A stretch of DNA of 31,936 bases from Verrucomicrobiota bacterium (GTDB lineage: Bacteria; Verrucomicrobiota; Verrucomicrobiia; Opitutales; Opitutaceae), in NCBI GenBank assembly GCA_023430565.1, contig JAEZAD010000165.1:1-31936 (forward strand), in the 5' to 3' direction. The notes under the pieces are model-generated. The model saw only the letters and a list, made by a program, of their open reading frames with translations. It ran no database searches and was not told where the DNA came from. Position 1 is the stretch's first letter. Every line of letters starts with the position of its first letter. Both the position numbers and the translations under genes were made by a program. This document shows, one piece after another, positions 22,952 to 30,295 of the stretch.

Positions 22952-23926
22952 ATGCCCTTTCTCCGCCCTGCGCCGCGCGCCGCCCGATTCTCGCTCGCGC
23001 TGAGTCTCCTCGCCTTATCCCTGGCCCGAGTCTCCGCCGCCACGATCCCCCCCGACGAAAACCCGGCTCCGCCCACCGGCGACGACGCCGATCCGTCTCC
23101 CGCCGCCCGCGTCCTCTCGATGCCGCGCGAAGCGTTCGACTCCTCCCGCCGCGCCCTCGCCAGCTTCATCGATAACCTTCCCGAGCTCCCCGATCTCGGC
23201 CTCCCGAATTTCGACCGCTCCGGCGACGTCCGCCTTTACCTCCGCCCGCGTTTCGGCGACCTCCGCGACGAAGATTATTTCCGCATGCTCGTCGGCGTCC
23301 GCGCCAAGGTCAGCGAACGACTCGAGACCAGCGCCGAAGTCGGCACCTACGTCACCAACGGCCTCCGCGACAACGCCGGCAACGGCCTCTACCAGGTCCG
23401 CAGCGGCCTCAAATACGAATGGGCCAGCACACCCGACGACGGCTGGAGCGCCGGCCTCGACTGGGTCACCCCCGTCAGCCGCCCGCCCCTCAACATCACT
23501 GACGGTCTTCGTCACACCCTGCCCTACGTCACCTACACCCGCACGCTCTCCTCCAAGAACGCCCTCGTCGGCTTCGTCACCCTCGGCGCCGACTTCATCG
23601 ATCACACCAGCCTGCCCGAATACCTCGCCGAAAACCAACTCCGGGCCAACAACCTCATCCTCACCGTCGGCGTCGCCCGTGAATGGCGCCGCATGCACGT
23701 CATCATTCGCGTCTTCGACGCCAACACCGCTCCGCTCAGCGGCGAATCCGAAAACGTCTTCGGCATCCGCCCCAGCCTCGGCGTTCCCGTCCTGCGTCGC
23801 GCCGACGGCACGCCGCGCGCCACCGTCACGCTCGAAACGCGCGCCGTCTGGGGCCCCGACGGTTTCGAAACCGGCCTCAATACCCGCGTCCGCTTCGACC
23901 TCCGCTACCGCCGCGGCCGCGAGTAA
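22952..23926 (+). CDS. Putative outer-membrane beta-barrel protein, function unknown
   Basis: The 324-residue protein begins with a probable signal peptide (ARFSLALSLLALSLARVSAA). A Pro/Asp-rich stretch follows, then alternating hydrophobic and polar strands with many aromatic end residues (DVRLYLRPRF, RSGLKYEWAS, WSAGLDWVTP). The C-terminus ends in strand-like segments (VTLETRAVWG, TRVRFDLRYR). This pattern suits a beta-barrel of about 8-12 strands. I do not recognise a named family. It is convergent with pgpA; the stop codons are separated by 13 bases that form part of a short hairpin. Confidence 0.7.
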   Translation: MPFLRPAPRAARFSLALSLLALSLARVSAATIPPDENPAPPTGDDADPSPAARVLSMPREAFDSSRRALASFIDNLPELPDLGLPNFDRSGDVRLYLRPRFGDLRDEDYFRMLVGVRAKVSERLETSAEVGTYVTNGLRDNAGNGLYQVRSGLKYEWASTPDDGWSAGLDWVTPVSRPPLNITDGLRHTLPYVTYTRTLSSKNALVGFVTLGADFIDHTSLPEYLAENQLRANNLILTVGVAREWRRMHVIIRVFDANTAPLSGESENVFGIRPSLGVPVLRRADGTPRATVTLETRAVWGPDGFETGLNTRVRFDLRYRRGRE

Positions 23927-23940
23927 ACCCCTCCGGGTTT
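23925..23940. terminator. Possible small bidirectional hairpin between convergent genes
   Basis: AAACCC-CTCC-GGGTTT forms a 6-bp stem spanning the two convergent stop codons (barrel protein and pgpA). The trailing T-run is only three bases in either direction, so terminator strength is doubtful. Confidence 0.35.
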
Positions 23941-24455
23941 CACCCCCACGTCACCCACGCGATCTTCGCCGCGTGCATCGTCGCACACGCCGCCAGCGCC
24001 GCGACGACATCGTCCATCACCACGCCCCAGCCCGCCGGCAAATCCTGCAGTCGACGAATCCCCAACGGCTTCAAGATATCGAAAAACCGAAACAGCCCCA
24101 GGCCGGTCAACAATACCGCCCACTGCGGCACCACGCCCATCAACGCCGGCCACCCCAGAAAACACAGCGGCATCGCCACGAACTCGTCCAGGATCACTTC
24201 GCCCGGATCGCGTTTGCCCATCCGAAACTCCGCCTCGCCGCACAACGCCACCGCCACATAGACGCCCACCGCAGCGAAAATCACCGCGCCAACGGGCCCG
24301 AGCGGATGGAAGAACACCGTGAAATAAAGCAGCCCCGCCACCGACCCCCACGTGCCCGGCGCCGGCAGCTTCCGCCCCACCGGCCCGAGCGTCGCACACG
24401 TCAGCACCGTCTTCGTCGGCAAAAACCTCGGCCAGATCGGCTGCCTCCAGCGCAT
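23940..24455 (-). CDS. pgpA: Phosphatidylglycerophosphatase A
   Basis: PgpA removes the phosphate from phosphatidylglycerophosphate to give phosphatidylglycerol at the inner membrane. The 171-residue protein has the family start TCATLGPVGRKLPAPGTWGSVAGL, several membrane helices, and the acidic GEVILDEFVAMPL segment. LFRFFDILKPLGIRRLQDLPAGWGVVMDDVVAAL carries the conserved DD pair near the C-terminus. It begins 4 bases after the pgsA stop, so the two consecutive steps of phosphatidylglycerol synthesis are encoded side by side and are likely cotranscribed. Confidence 0.96.
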   Translation of the reverse strand: MRWRQPIWPRFLPTKTVLTCATLGPVGRKLPAPGTWGSVAGLLYFTVFFHPLGPVGAVIFAAVGVYVAVALCGEAEFRMGKRDPGEVILDEFVAMPLCFLGWPALMGVVPQWAVLLTGLGLFRFFDILKPLGIRRLQDLPAGWGVVMDDVVAALAACATMHAAKIAWVTWG

Positions 24456-24459
24456 CGCG

Positions 24460-25056
24460 TCAGCTCGCCACCACGTGCCCGTGTCGCCGGAAATACGTCA
24501 CCCCCGACGTGATCGTCAGCAGCGTCGAGAGGGCAAAAAGCCCGATGCCGATCCAGTTTATGGATACGACCCACCACGCCTCGTCATGCTGGAACAGCTC
24601 CCCGAAATCCCGCCCAAACATCCGCGAGCCCAGCAGCCAGCCGATCGCATTGAGCTGGATGAAAGTCTTCAACTTCCCACCCGCATCCGCCTCGACCACG
24701 ATCCCCTTCGCCGCCGCCGCCATCCGCAGCCCCGATACCACGAACTCCCGGCACAGGATGCACAACAACGCCATCATCGCCTCGATCTGGTGACCCATGA
24801 AATAGTTTCCGTTCACCAGCGCGATCATCACGCCGAGCACCATCACCTTGTCGATCACCGCATCCATGAACCGCCCGAAATTCGACACCTGTCCGCTCTC
24901 GCGCGCCAGTTTCCCATCGAGCCAGTCCGTCAACGCTGCCGCAATGAACAGCCAGAACGCGATCGTCGCCGCCCACTGAAACTCCGCATACATCAGTGCG
25001 ACGATGGCGAACATCGCCGGCAGACGGGATACAGTCAGGATGTTCGGCAGGTTCAT
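24460..25056 (-). CDS. pgsA: CDP-diacylglycerol-glycerol-3-phosphate 3-phosphatidyltransferase
   Basis: PgsA transfers the phosphatidyl group from CDP-diacylglycerol to glycerol-3-phosphate at the inner membrane. The 198-residue protein has the complete CDP-alcohol phosphatidyltransferase motif, with D44, D47-G48, A51-R52, G61, D65 and D69 at the required spacing. MNLPNILTVSRL at the N-terminus is the classic PgsA start and supports the ATG at 25056 over an earlier in-frame one. Six or so hydrophobic segments are visible. It lies directly upstream of pgpA and divergent from coaD, with a 191-bp gap holding no recognised motif. Confidence 0.96.
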   Translation of the reverse strand: MNLPNILTVSRLPAMFAIVALMYAEFQWAATIAFWLFIAAALTDWLDGKLARESGQVSNFGRFMDAVIDKVMVLGVMIALVNGNYFMGHQIEAMMALLCILCREFVVSGLRMAAAAKGIVVEADAGGKLKTFIQLNAIGWLLGSRMFGRDFGELFQHDEAWWVVSINWIGIGLFALSTLLTITSGVTYFRRHGHVVAS

Positions 25057-25247
25057 GCGAAGCGAAAGACCCGCCCACCACACGCCAATCCGCCACGATG
25101 GCAACACCGGACCCGCCCCACCTCCACGGTGGCGCCCATCGATGACCGCCGTTCCCTTGCAGTCTCCCCGCGCCCATCCGCCGACGCCCGCCCCTCCAAA
25201 AACCGCATCGCCACCTCCCCCCGTTTTCTTTTCCTTCCCGCAACACC

Positions 25248-25727
25248 ATGCGCCACTGCATCTACCCCGGCACGTTCGATCCGATCACCTACGGTCACCT
25301 CGACGTGCTCGCCCGGGCCGCGAAGCTCTTCGACCGCGTCACGGTCTCCATCGCCGAAAACGCCGGCAAAGGCCCGCTTTTCTCCGCCGCCGAACGCCTC
25401 GAACTCATCAAGCCCAACGTCGCGCACCTCCCCAACGTCGGCATCACCTCCTTTTCCAACCTCCTCGTCGAATTCGCCGTCTCCCAGGACGCCATTGCCG
25501 TCATTCGCGGCCTGCGCGCGTTCTCCGATTTCGAATTCGAGTTCAACATGGCGCTCATGAACCGCCACCTCGAGCCTCGCATCGAGACGATCTTCGTGAT
25601 GCCCAACGAGCAGTTCAGCTACACCAGCTCCTCCCTCGTGAAACAGGTCGCCAAATTCGGCGGCGACGTCACCCACTTCGTCCCCCCCAACGTCGCCGAG
25701 GCCCTCAAAACCGTCTACGCCCGCTAA
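25248..25727 (+). CDS. coaD: Phosphopantetheine adenylyltransferase
   Basis: CoaD makes dephospho-CoA from 4'-phosphopantetheine and ATP, the penultimate step of coenzyme A synthesis. The 159-residue length is normal. The nucleotidyltransferase motif GTFDPITYGH has T9 and H17. VIRGLRAFSDFEFEFNMALMNRHL is the conserved substrate region, and YTSSSLVKQVAKFGGDVTHFVP is the ISSTxxR-like segment, with Lys in place of the more common Arg. Its start has no Shine-Dalgarno sequence. A dispersed repeat follows 14 bases after the stop. Confidence 0.97.
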   Translation: MRHCIYPGTFDPITYGHLDVLARAAKLFDRVTVSIAENAGKGPLFSAAERLELIKPNVAHLPNVGITSFSNLLVEFAVSQDAIAVIRGLRAFSDFEFEFNMALMNRHLEPRIETIFVMPNEQFSYTSSSLVKQVAKFGGDVTHFVPPNVAEALKTVYAR

Positions 25728-25741
25728 AGCCTCCTCAACGT

Positions 25742-25822
25742 TGTCATTCTGAGCGAAACGAAGAATCCAGGGCGACGCCCGCATACCGGCCCGCCGCGCC
25801 CCCACCGCCCTCTCGCTCAGAA
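25742..25822. repeat. Dispersed palindromic element, copy 3, overlapping the aldo/keto reductase stop codon
   Basis: The left end reads TGTCATTCTGAGCGAAACG, then AAGAATCCAGGGCG. The right end carries CGCTCAGAA (25814-25822), the reverse complement of TTCTGAGCG, so the unit has inverted ends. The right arm includes the minus-strand stop codon (25817-25819) and the last codon of the reductase. Confidence 0.75.
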
Positions 25823-26686
25823 ACTGAAATTAAACGGATCAGCCCCATGGCGCTGATTCCGCTCCAGCGCGCCGATCGCCTCCATCTCTTCCGCGCTCAG
25901 CCGGAAATCGAACACGTTTGCATTCTCCGCGATCCGCGCCGGCCTCGCCGATTTCGGAATCGTCACCACCCCGCTCTGTAAATCCCACCGCAGTATCACC
26001 TGCGCCGCCGTCTTGCCGTGATGCTTCGCGATCTCCGCGAGCGTTGGATTCTTCAGCAACGGCCCCGCCTGCATCAACGGACTCCACGCCTCCAGCCGGA
26101 TGCCTTTCTTCCGGCAAAACTCGTGCAGCCGCCGGCTCTGCAAATACGGATGAAACTCGATCTGGTTCACCGCCGGCACCACCTCCGCCGCCGCCAGCAA
26201 CTCCTCCAGATGCGGAATCATGAAATTGCTCACCCCGATCGCCCGCACCCGCCCCCGGCGATACAGCCCTTCCAACACTTTCCACGACGCGACGATCTTC
26301 TCCTTGATCGGCCAGTGCAGCAGGTAGAGGTCGACGTAATCCAGACCGAGCCGCTCCATGCTCTCGCCGAACGCCGCCTCCACCCGGTCGCGCCGCATGT
26401 CGTCGTTCCATACCTTGGTCGTGACAAAAACCTCCTCCCGCGGCACGCCGCTCTCCCGCACCGCGCGGCCCACTCCCGCCTCGTTCCGATACAGCGCCGC
26501 CGTATCGATGCTGCGGTAGCCCGCTTGCAACGCCGTCCGCACCGCGCTCACCGTCTCGCGATCGCTTTCCATCTGAAACACGCCGAGACCCAGCCACGGC
26601 ATCCGCACGCCGTTGTTTAGCGCCACGCTCGCCTTCAACCCGTCCGACGGCGTGGCAAACACTTCGTTGCAGGCGGCCGGGTTCAC
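25817..26686 (-). CDS. Aldo/keto reductase
   Basis: The 289-residue TIM-barrel enzyme should reduce aldehydes or ketones with NADPH. The catalytic tetrad is intact: D61 and Y66 in IDTAALYRNE, K91 in VTTKVWND and H124 in LLHWPIK. RAIGVSNF, NQIEFHPYLQ and the C-terminal VTIPKSARPARIAENANVFDF cofactor site are standard, and the overall form is that of 2,5-diketo-gluconate reductase-like (AKR5) members. The start is a GTG at 26686. The C-terminal tail (DPFNFSF) is encoded at the edge of a dispersed palindromic repeat, so its last residues may derive from insertion or divergence of that element. The natural substrate is not predictable. Confidence 0.93.
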   Translation of the reverse strand: MNPAACNEVFATPSDGLKASVALNNGVRMPWLGLGVFQMESDRETVSAVRTALQAGYRSIDTAALYRNEAGVGRAVRESGVPREEVFVTTKVWNDDMRRDRVEAAFGESMERLGLDYVDLYLLHWPIKEKIVASWKVLEGLYRRGRVRAIGVSNFMIPHLEELLAAAEVVPAVNQIEFHPYLQSRRLHEFCRKKGIRLEAWSPLMQAGPLLKNPTLAEIAKHHGKTAAQVILRWDLQSGVVTIPKSARPARIAENANVFDFRLSAEEMEAIGALERNQRHGADPFNFSF

Positions 26687-26710
26687 GCGAGCACGCTAGC
26701 CGCCACCTCG

Positions 26711-26755
26711 CCGGCGTCAAAACGCTCGCGTGTATTCACTTCGCTTTGACGCCGG
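26711..26755. promoter_or_regulatory. 11-bp perfect inverted repeat between the heme dehydrogenase and aldo/keto reductase genes
   Basis: CCGGCGTCAAA (26711-26721) and TTTGACGCCGG (26745-26755) are perfect reverse complements separated by 23 bases. Both flanking genes are on the minus strand, so it is downstream of the 1139-aa gene and 25-69 bases upstream of the reductase start. No T-run follows, so a simple terminator is unlikely; an operator or RNA hairpin is possible. Confidence 0.45.
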
Positions 26756-26764
26756 ATCGGGCTT

Positions 26765-29700
26765 TCAGAGCCGCTTCCGCAACGCCCGCGGAATCTCCGC
26801 CGACGCCGCGTCCTCTTCGGCCTGGTCCAGGGCCGCGAGAAATTCGATCAGGTCCCGCAGCTCTGTTTTCGTCAGGACCGCCCCATAGATCTCCGGCATC
26901 GACGACGGCGCTCCCTCGCGTTTCGCGATCTCCGACTTCTTCACCGCGGCCACTTTTCCATCCGCATTGCGCAGCCGCAGCGTCGTCGCCGTCTCCTCCG
27001 CCACGGTCCCGCCCACCACATCGCCCGATTTCAACGTCACCACCACGCTGTCGAAGCCCGGCGCGATCGTCGCATTCGGCTTTATCACCGCTTCGAGCAA
27101 TTGCTCGCGCGTCATCCGTTTTCCCACCCCCGCCAACGGCGGACCCGCGTCACCGCCGCCGCCGCCGGCGGTGTGGCAGCGCACGCACGCCATCACCGGT
27201 TGGCCCCAAAAGATTCGCGCCCCCGCGCGCGAATTCCCGCCCTCCAGCGCCACCCGATACGGCGCCAGCGGATCGGCGCTCGAAGCCAGTTTCGCGTCAC
27301 GCTGCTCCACCATTCGCTTGATCGCCGGATCCGCGCGCTGCGCCGACGCCTCGATCAACTCCAGTTGCGCGGCCGGCGCCACGTCGCCGGTCTCCAGCTT
27401 CGCGAGCCGCTCCTTCAAGAGTGCATCCGTCGCCGGGTGGTTGGAAGTCCCCAGCGCCTTGTAGGCTGCCTTCTGTTCCGCCGCAGTGCCTTCACGCACC
27501 AATCGCGCCAGCAACGGCGCGGCGGTCTCCGGCGAAACTCGCGCCGCCACCCCGAGCGCCGCCAGCCGCAGTTCGGGCGCGTCCGACTCCGCCGCGAACG
27601 ACACGAGCTCCTTCGTTCGCGGATCTTTCAACTCGTGCAGCGCGTTGAACGCCGCCGCGCGCGCCGGCCCGGTCTGCGCCGCATCCCGCACCACGGCGAC
27701 CAGCGTATCCGCTCCGCCACGACCTTCCAACGCCTCGACGGCCGCCAGCGCCGCCAACTGCACTTCCTCCGGCGAGCCCGCCGCAAACAGGGCCGGCATC
27801 GCTTTCTCCACCGCCGCCCGCGCCGCCGCCACGTCGCGCGTCGTCGTCGTCACCGGCCGGAACACGCCAACCACGCGATCGCGCGCCGGCGGTTTCGGCC
27901 AGAGCGCGAGCTGCGCCAGCGCCTCCGCGCGAAGTTTCGCCGGCGCATCCGTCCGCGCCGCATAGTTCGCCAGCGCCTCCGCCTGCTCCGGCTGGCCCAG
28001 ACGGAAATTCGCGTTGATCGCCCGCAACATCAGCGGCTCGTCCTGCACCGGGTTTTTCAACACCGCCGCGAGTTCGCCCATCGCTCCGTTCACCGGCGCA
28101 TCGTTGATCGCAATCGCCGCCTCTCGCGCGATCAACCGGTCCGCATCGCGCAAAAACAACGCGATCTCCGGACGATCCAGCCGGCGCAGCGTCAACAACA
28201 CGCCCAGGCGCACCGCCCGCAATTCCGACCGCGCCGCCGCCGCCAGCGCGGGCAGATTGTTCGCGCCCACGAGCCCCATCACCGCGGCGTGCCGCAAATA
28301 TTCGTCCTCGTCCGCGTTCTCTTTCAACAACGCCAGCAGCGGCTCCGCCGCCTCCGGCCGTCCCAGCTTGCCCAGGCTCTGCGCCGCAAAAAACCGCACG
28401 CGCGCGCTCTCGTCCTCCAAACGCGCAACCAGCTCCTCGAACGCCGCCTCCACACGATGATCGCCCAGCAGCTTCGCCGCCTGCGCGCGCACCTCGGGAT
28501 CGCGATCCGCCAGCAGCGGCCGAATCTCGTTCACCGCTTCGCGATGCTTCGTCGCAAGCTGCCCCAGCCCCCAGGTCGCATGCCACCGCGCATACGCCGT
28601 CGCCTCGCCCGCTTTCAACACCCGCGCAAACGACGCCACACTCGCCGCTCCCTTTTCCGCCAGCGTGAACTGCGCCTCCAGCCGCACCCGCCAGTCCGCA
28701 TGCCCCAGCAAACGCACCAGCTCGTCGACCGATTTCCGCGGGAAATCCGACGCGATGATCCGTTTCGTTTCCTGCACCAGCGGATCGTTCAATCCCTGAG
28801 GATCGTAAATCGTGTAGATCCGCCCGCGCTTCGACTTCGGCCACCCCTCCGCCCAGTCCGAATAATACACCCGCCCATCCGGGCCGAACCGCACGTCCGT
28901 CGGCAGCGCCGACGTCAGAAACGGTTTCGCCTCCGCCACCTCATACGACGCCCCTTTCGGCTTCAGCCGGTAATCGTAAATTCCACTGCGCGCGATGCTG
29001 CCCTTGAAATGCGTGATCAGAATCGCGCCCTGAAACGAAGCGTTCAGCCCCGTCCCCGGATAATACGCCACCCCCGACGGGCCGTCCTCGATGTTGCAGA
29101 TCGGCGCCAGCATGTAGGTGGGCTGCTCGTCGTGACGCGGATGCCACATCTTCTCGCTGTTCCACGGGCCCGCATCGCCGAGCGGCGCGAACTGCCAGCC
29201 GATGCGCCAGCCGCTGTCGCCTCCCTCCACCACGTGCACCAGCCGCTCCTCGTCGCCCTGGTCTGAATCGTTGTCGCCCGTGAACAAATCGCCGTTTTCG
29301 GTGAACAACAAACTCTGCGGATTGCGCATGCCCGTCGCGAACAGCTCGAGATCGCTGCCGTCCGGATTCATGCGAAACACCGACCCCGTGTCCGCCGCCT
29401 CGATCACGCCGCCTTCCTTGGTCGGCACATGCGCGCCGCGATCGCCGACGCTGAAATAAATCTTCCCGTCCGGCCCCCACGTGAGCCCGTGGAGGTCGTG
29501 CCCCGTGTAGTTGAACCGCACGCCATAACCGCGCGAAATCTCCGTGCGCGTCTCCGCCTTCTCCGCCCCGGTAAACTTCCACACGCTCGGAATGTTCGCG
29601 AACCACACCTCGCCGCGCCGCACCAGCACACCCGACGCGATTCCATCCAGCGCCGAGTTGAACCCGTCCGCATAGACCGTGGAAAAATCCGCCACGCCGT

Positions 29701-30184
29701 CGCCATTGCGATCCTCCACCAGCCGCAGCAGCTCCGACTCGATCGAAAGCTCCTTCTCGCCCGCCGTCCCGAAACTTTTCCGGATCACCGCCGTGCGATC
29801 CTCGATCGTCCGCGCCGCCAGATCGTCCTCCAACATCCACAAATAATCGCGAATATCCAAGACGCTCGTCCGGTAGCGATACGTCTCGGCCACAAACACC
29901 CGCCCGCGCTCGTCCAGATTGAACGCCACCGGATTCGCCAGCATCGGCTCGGCCGCCCACAGCGACACCCGCAATCCATCCGCCAGCTTCATCCGCTCCA
30001 TCGCCTGCCGGCCTTCGTCCGACGCCGGCGCCACCTCCGGCTCGGCCACCCGCGTGCCCATGTCTTTCACCTCCCCAACCTTTTCTTCTCCACTGGGCTG
30101 GAGTTCCGCGGCGCGCACGCCAGCGGAAAGAATCGAACAACCGGCGACCAGCGCCAGCACACGCAGGGAAACGGGAAACGACAT
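26765..30184 (-). CDS. Secreted PVC-type membrane-bound dehydrogenase with HEAT repeats and a CxxCH heme domain
   Basis: This 1139-residue protein has a signal peptide (LRVLALVAGCSILSAGVRAAE). The N-terminal region, up to about residue 480, is of the Pirellula/Verrucomicrobium putative dehydrogenase type. It starts MERMKLADGLRVSLWAAEPMLANPVAFNLDE-like and includes beta-propeller segments such as HGLTWGPDGKIYFSVGDRG and MRNPQSLLFTENGDLFTGDND. A long helical HEAT-like repeat region (around 480-960) follows. The C-terminal cytochrome c-like module binds heme through Cys1000-x-x-Cys1003-His1004. Such proteins are expanded in Planctomycetota and Verrucomicrobiota and are thought to oxidise sugars or related compounds in the periplasm. 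The substrate is unknown. No Shine-Dalgarno sequence precedes the ATG. Confidence 0.92.
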   Translation of the reverse strand: MSFPVSLRVLALVAGCSILSAGVRAAELQPSGEEKVGEVKDMGTRVAEPEVAPASDEGRQAMERMKLADGLRVSLWAAEPMLANPVAFNLDERGRVFVAETYRYRTSVLDIRDYLWMLEDDLAARTIEDRTAVIRKSFGTAGEKELSIESELLRLVEDRNGDGVADFSTVYADGFNSALDGIASGVLVRRGEVWFANIPSVWKFTGAEKAETRTEISRGYGVRFNYTGHDLHGLTWGPDGKIYFSVGDRGAHVPTKEGGVIEAADTGSVFRMNPDGSDLELFATGMRNPQSLLFTENGDLFTGDNDSDQGDEERLVHVVEGGDSGWRIGWQFAPLGDAGPWNSEKMWHPRHDEQPTYMLAPICNIEDGPSGVAYYPGTGLNASFQGAILITHFKGSIARSGIYDYRLKPKGASYEVAEAKPFLTSALPTDVRFGPDGRVYYSDWAEGWPKSKRGRIYTIYDPQGLNDPLVQETKRIIASDFPRKSVDELVRLLGHADWRVRLEAQFTLAEKGAASVASFARVLKAGEATAYARWHATWGLGQLATKHREAVNEIRPLLADRDPEVRAQAAKLLGDHRVEAAFEELVARLEDESARVRFFAAQSLGKLGRPEAAEPLLALLKENADEDEYLRHAAVMGLVGANNLPALAAAARSELRAVRLGVLLTLRRLDRPEIALFLRDADRLIAREAAIAINDAPVNGAMGELAAVLKNPVQDEPLMLRAINANFRLGQPEQAEALANYAARTDAPAKLRAEALAQLALWPKPPARDRVVGVFRPVTTTTRDVAAARAAVEKAMPALFAAGSPEEVQLAALAAVEALEGRGGADTLVAVVRDAAQTGPARAAAFNALHELKDPRTKELVSFAAESDAPELRLAALGVAARVSPETAAPLLARLVREGTAAEQKAAYKALGTSNHPATDALLKERLAKLETGDVAPAAQLELIEASAQRADPAIKRMVEQRDAKLASSADPLAPYRVALEGGNSRAGARIFWGQPVMACVRCHTAGGGGGDAGPPLAGVGKRMTREQLLEAVIKPNATIAPGFDSVVVTLKSGDVVGGTVAEETATTLRLRNADGKVAAVKKSEIAKREGAPSSMPEIYGAVLTKTELRDLIEFLAALDQAEEDAASAEIPRALRKRL

Positions 30185-30224
30185 GGGGGAAGGGTCAGCG
30201 TAGCAAGACGCACCACTCGCGCAA

Positions 30225-30243
30225 GGGTCGCATCATGCGACCC
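30225..30243. promoter_or_regulatory. Perfect hairpin upstream of the heme dehydrogenase gene
   Basis: GGGTCGCA-TCA-TGCGACCC is a perfect 8-bp stem with a 3-base loop. It lies 41 bases upstream of the dehydrogenase start and 53 bases after the stop of the upstream minus-strand gene. It lacks a T-run on the minus strand, so it could be an operator, a weak terminator or a repeat remnant. Confidence 0.4.
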
Positions 30244-30295
30244 GTTTCCTCCCGCTTGCGTTATTTTCCCACTCGCCCAACCGCCTCGCGTCCCG

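Noticed and set aside
26765..29266. Long plus-strand frames opposite the heme dehydrogenase
   Set aside because: Arg-rich low-complexity translations; the minus-strand gene has a signal peptide, propeller and CxxCH.
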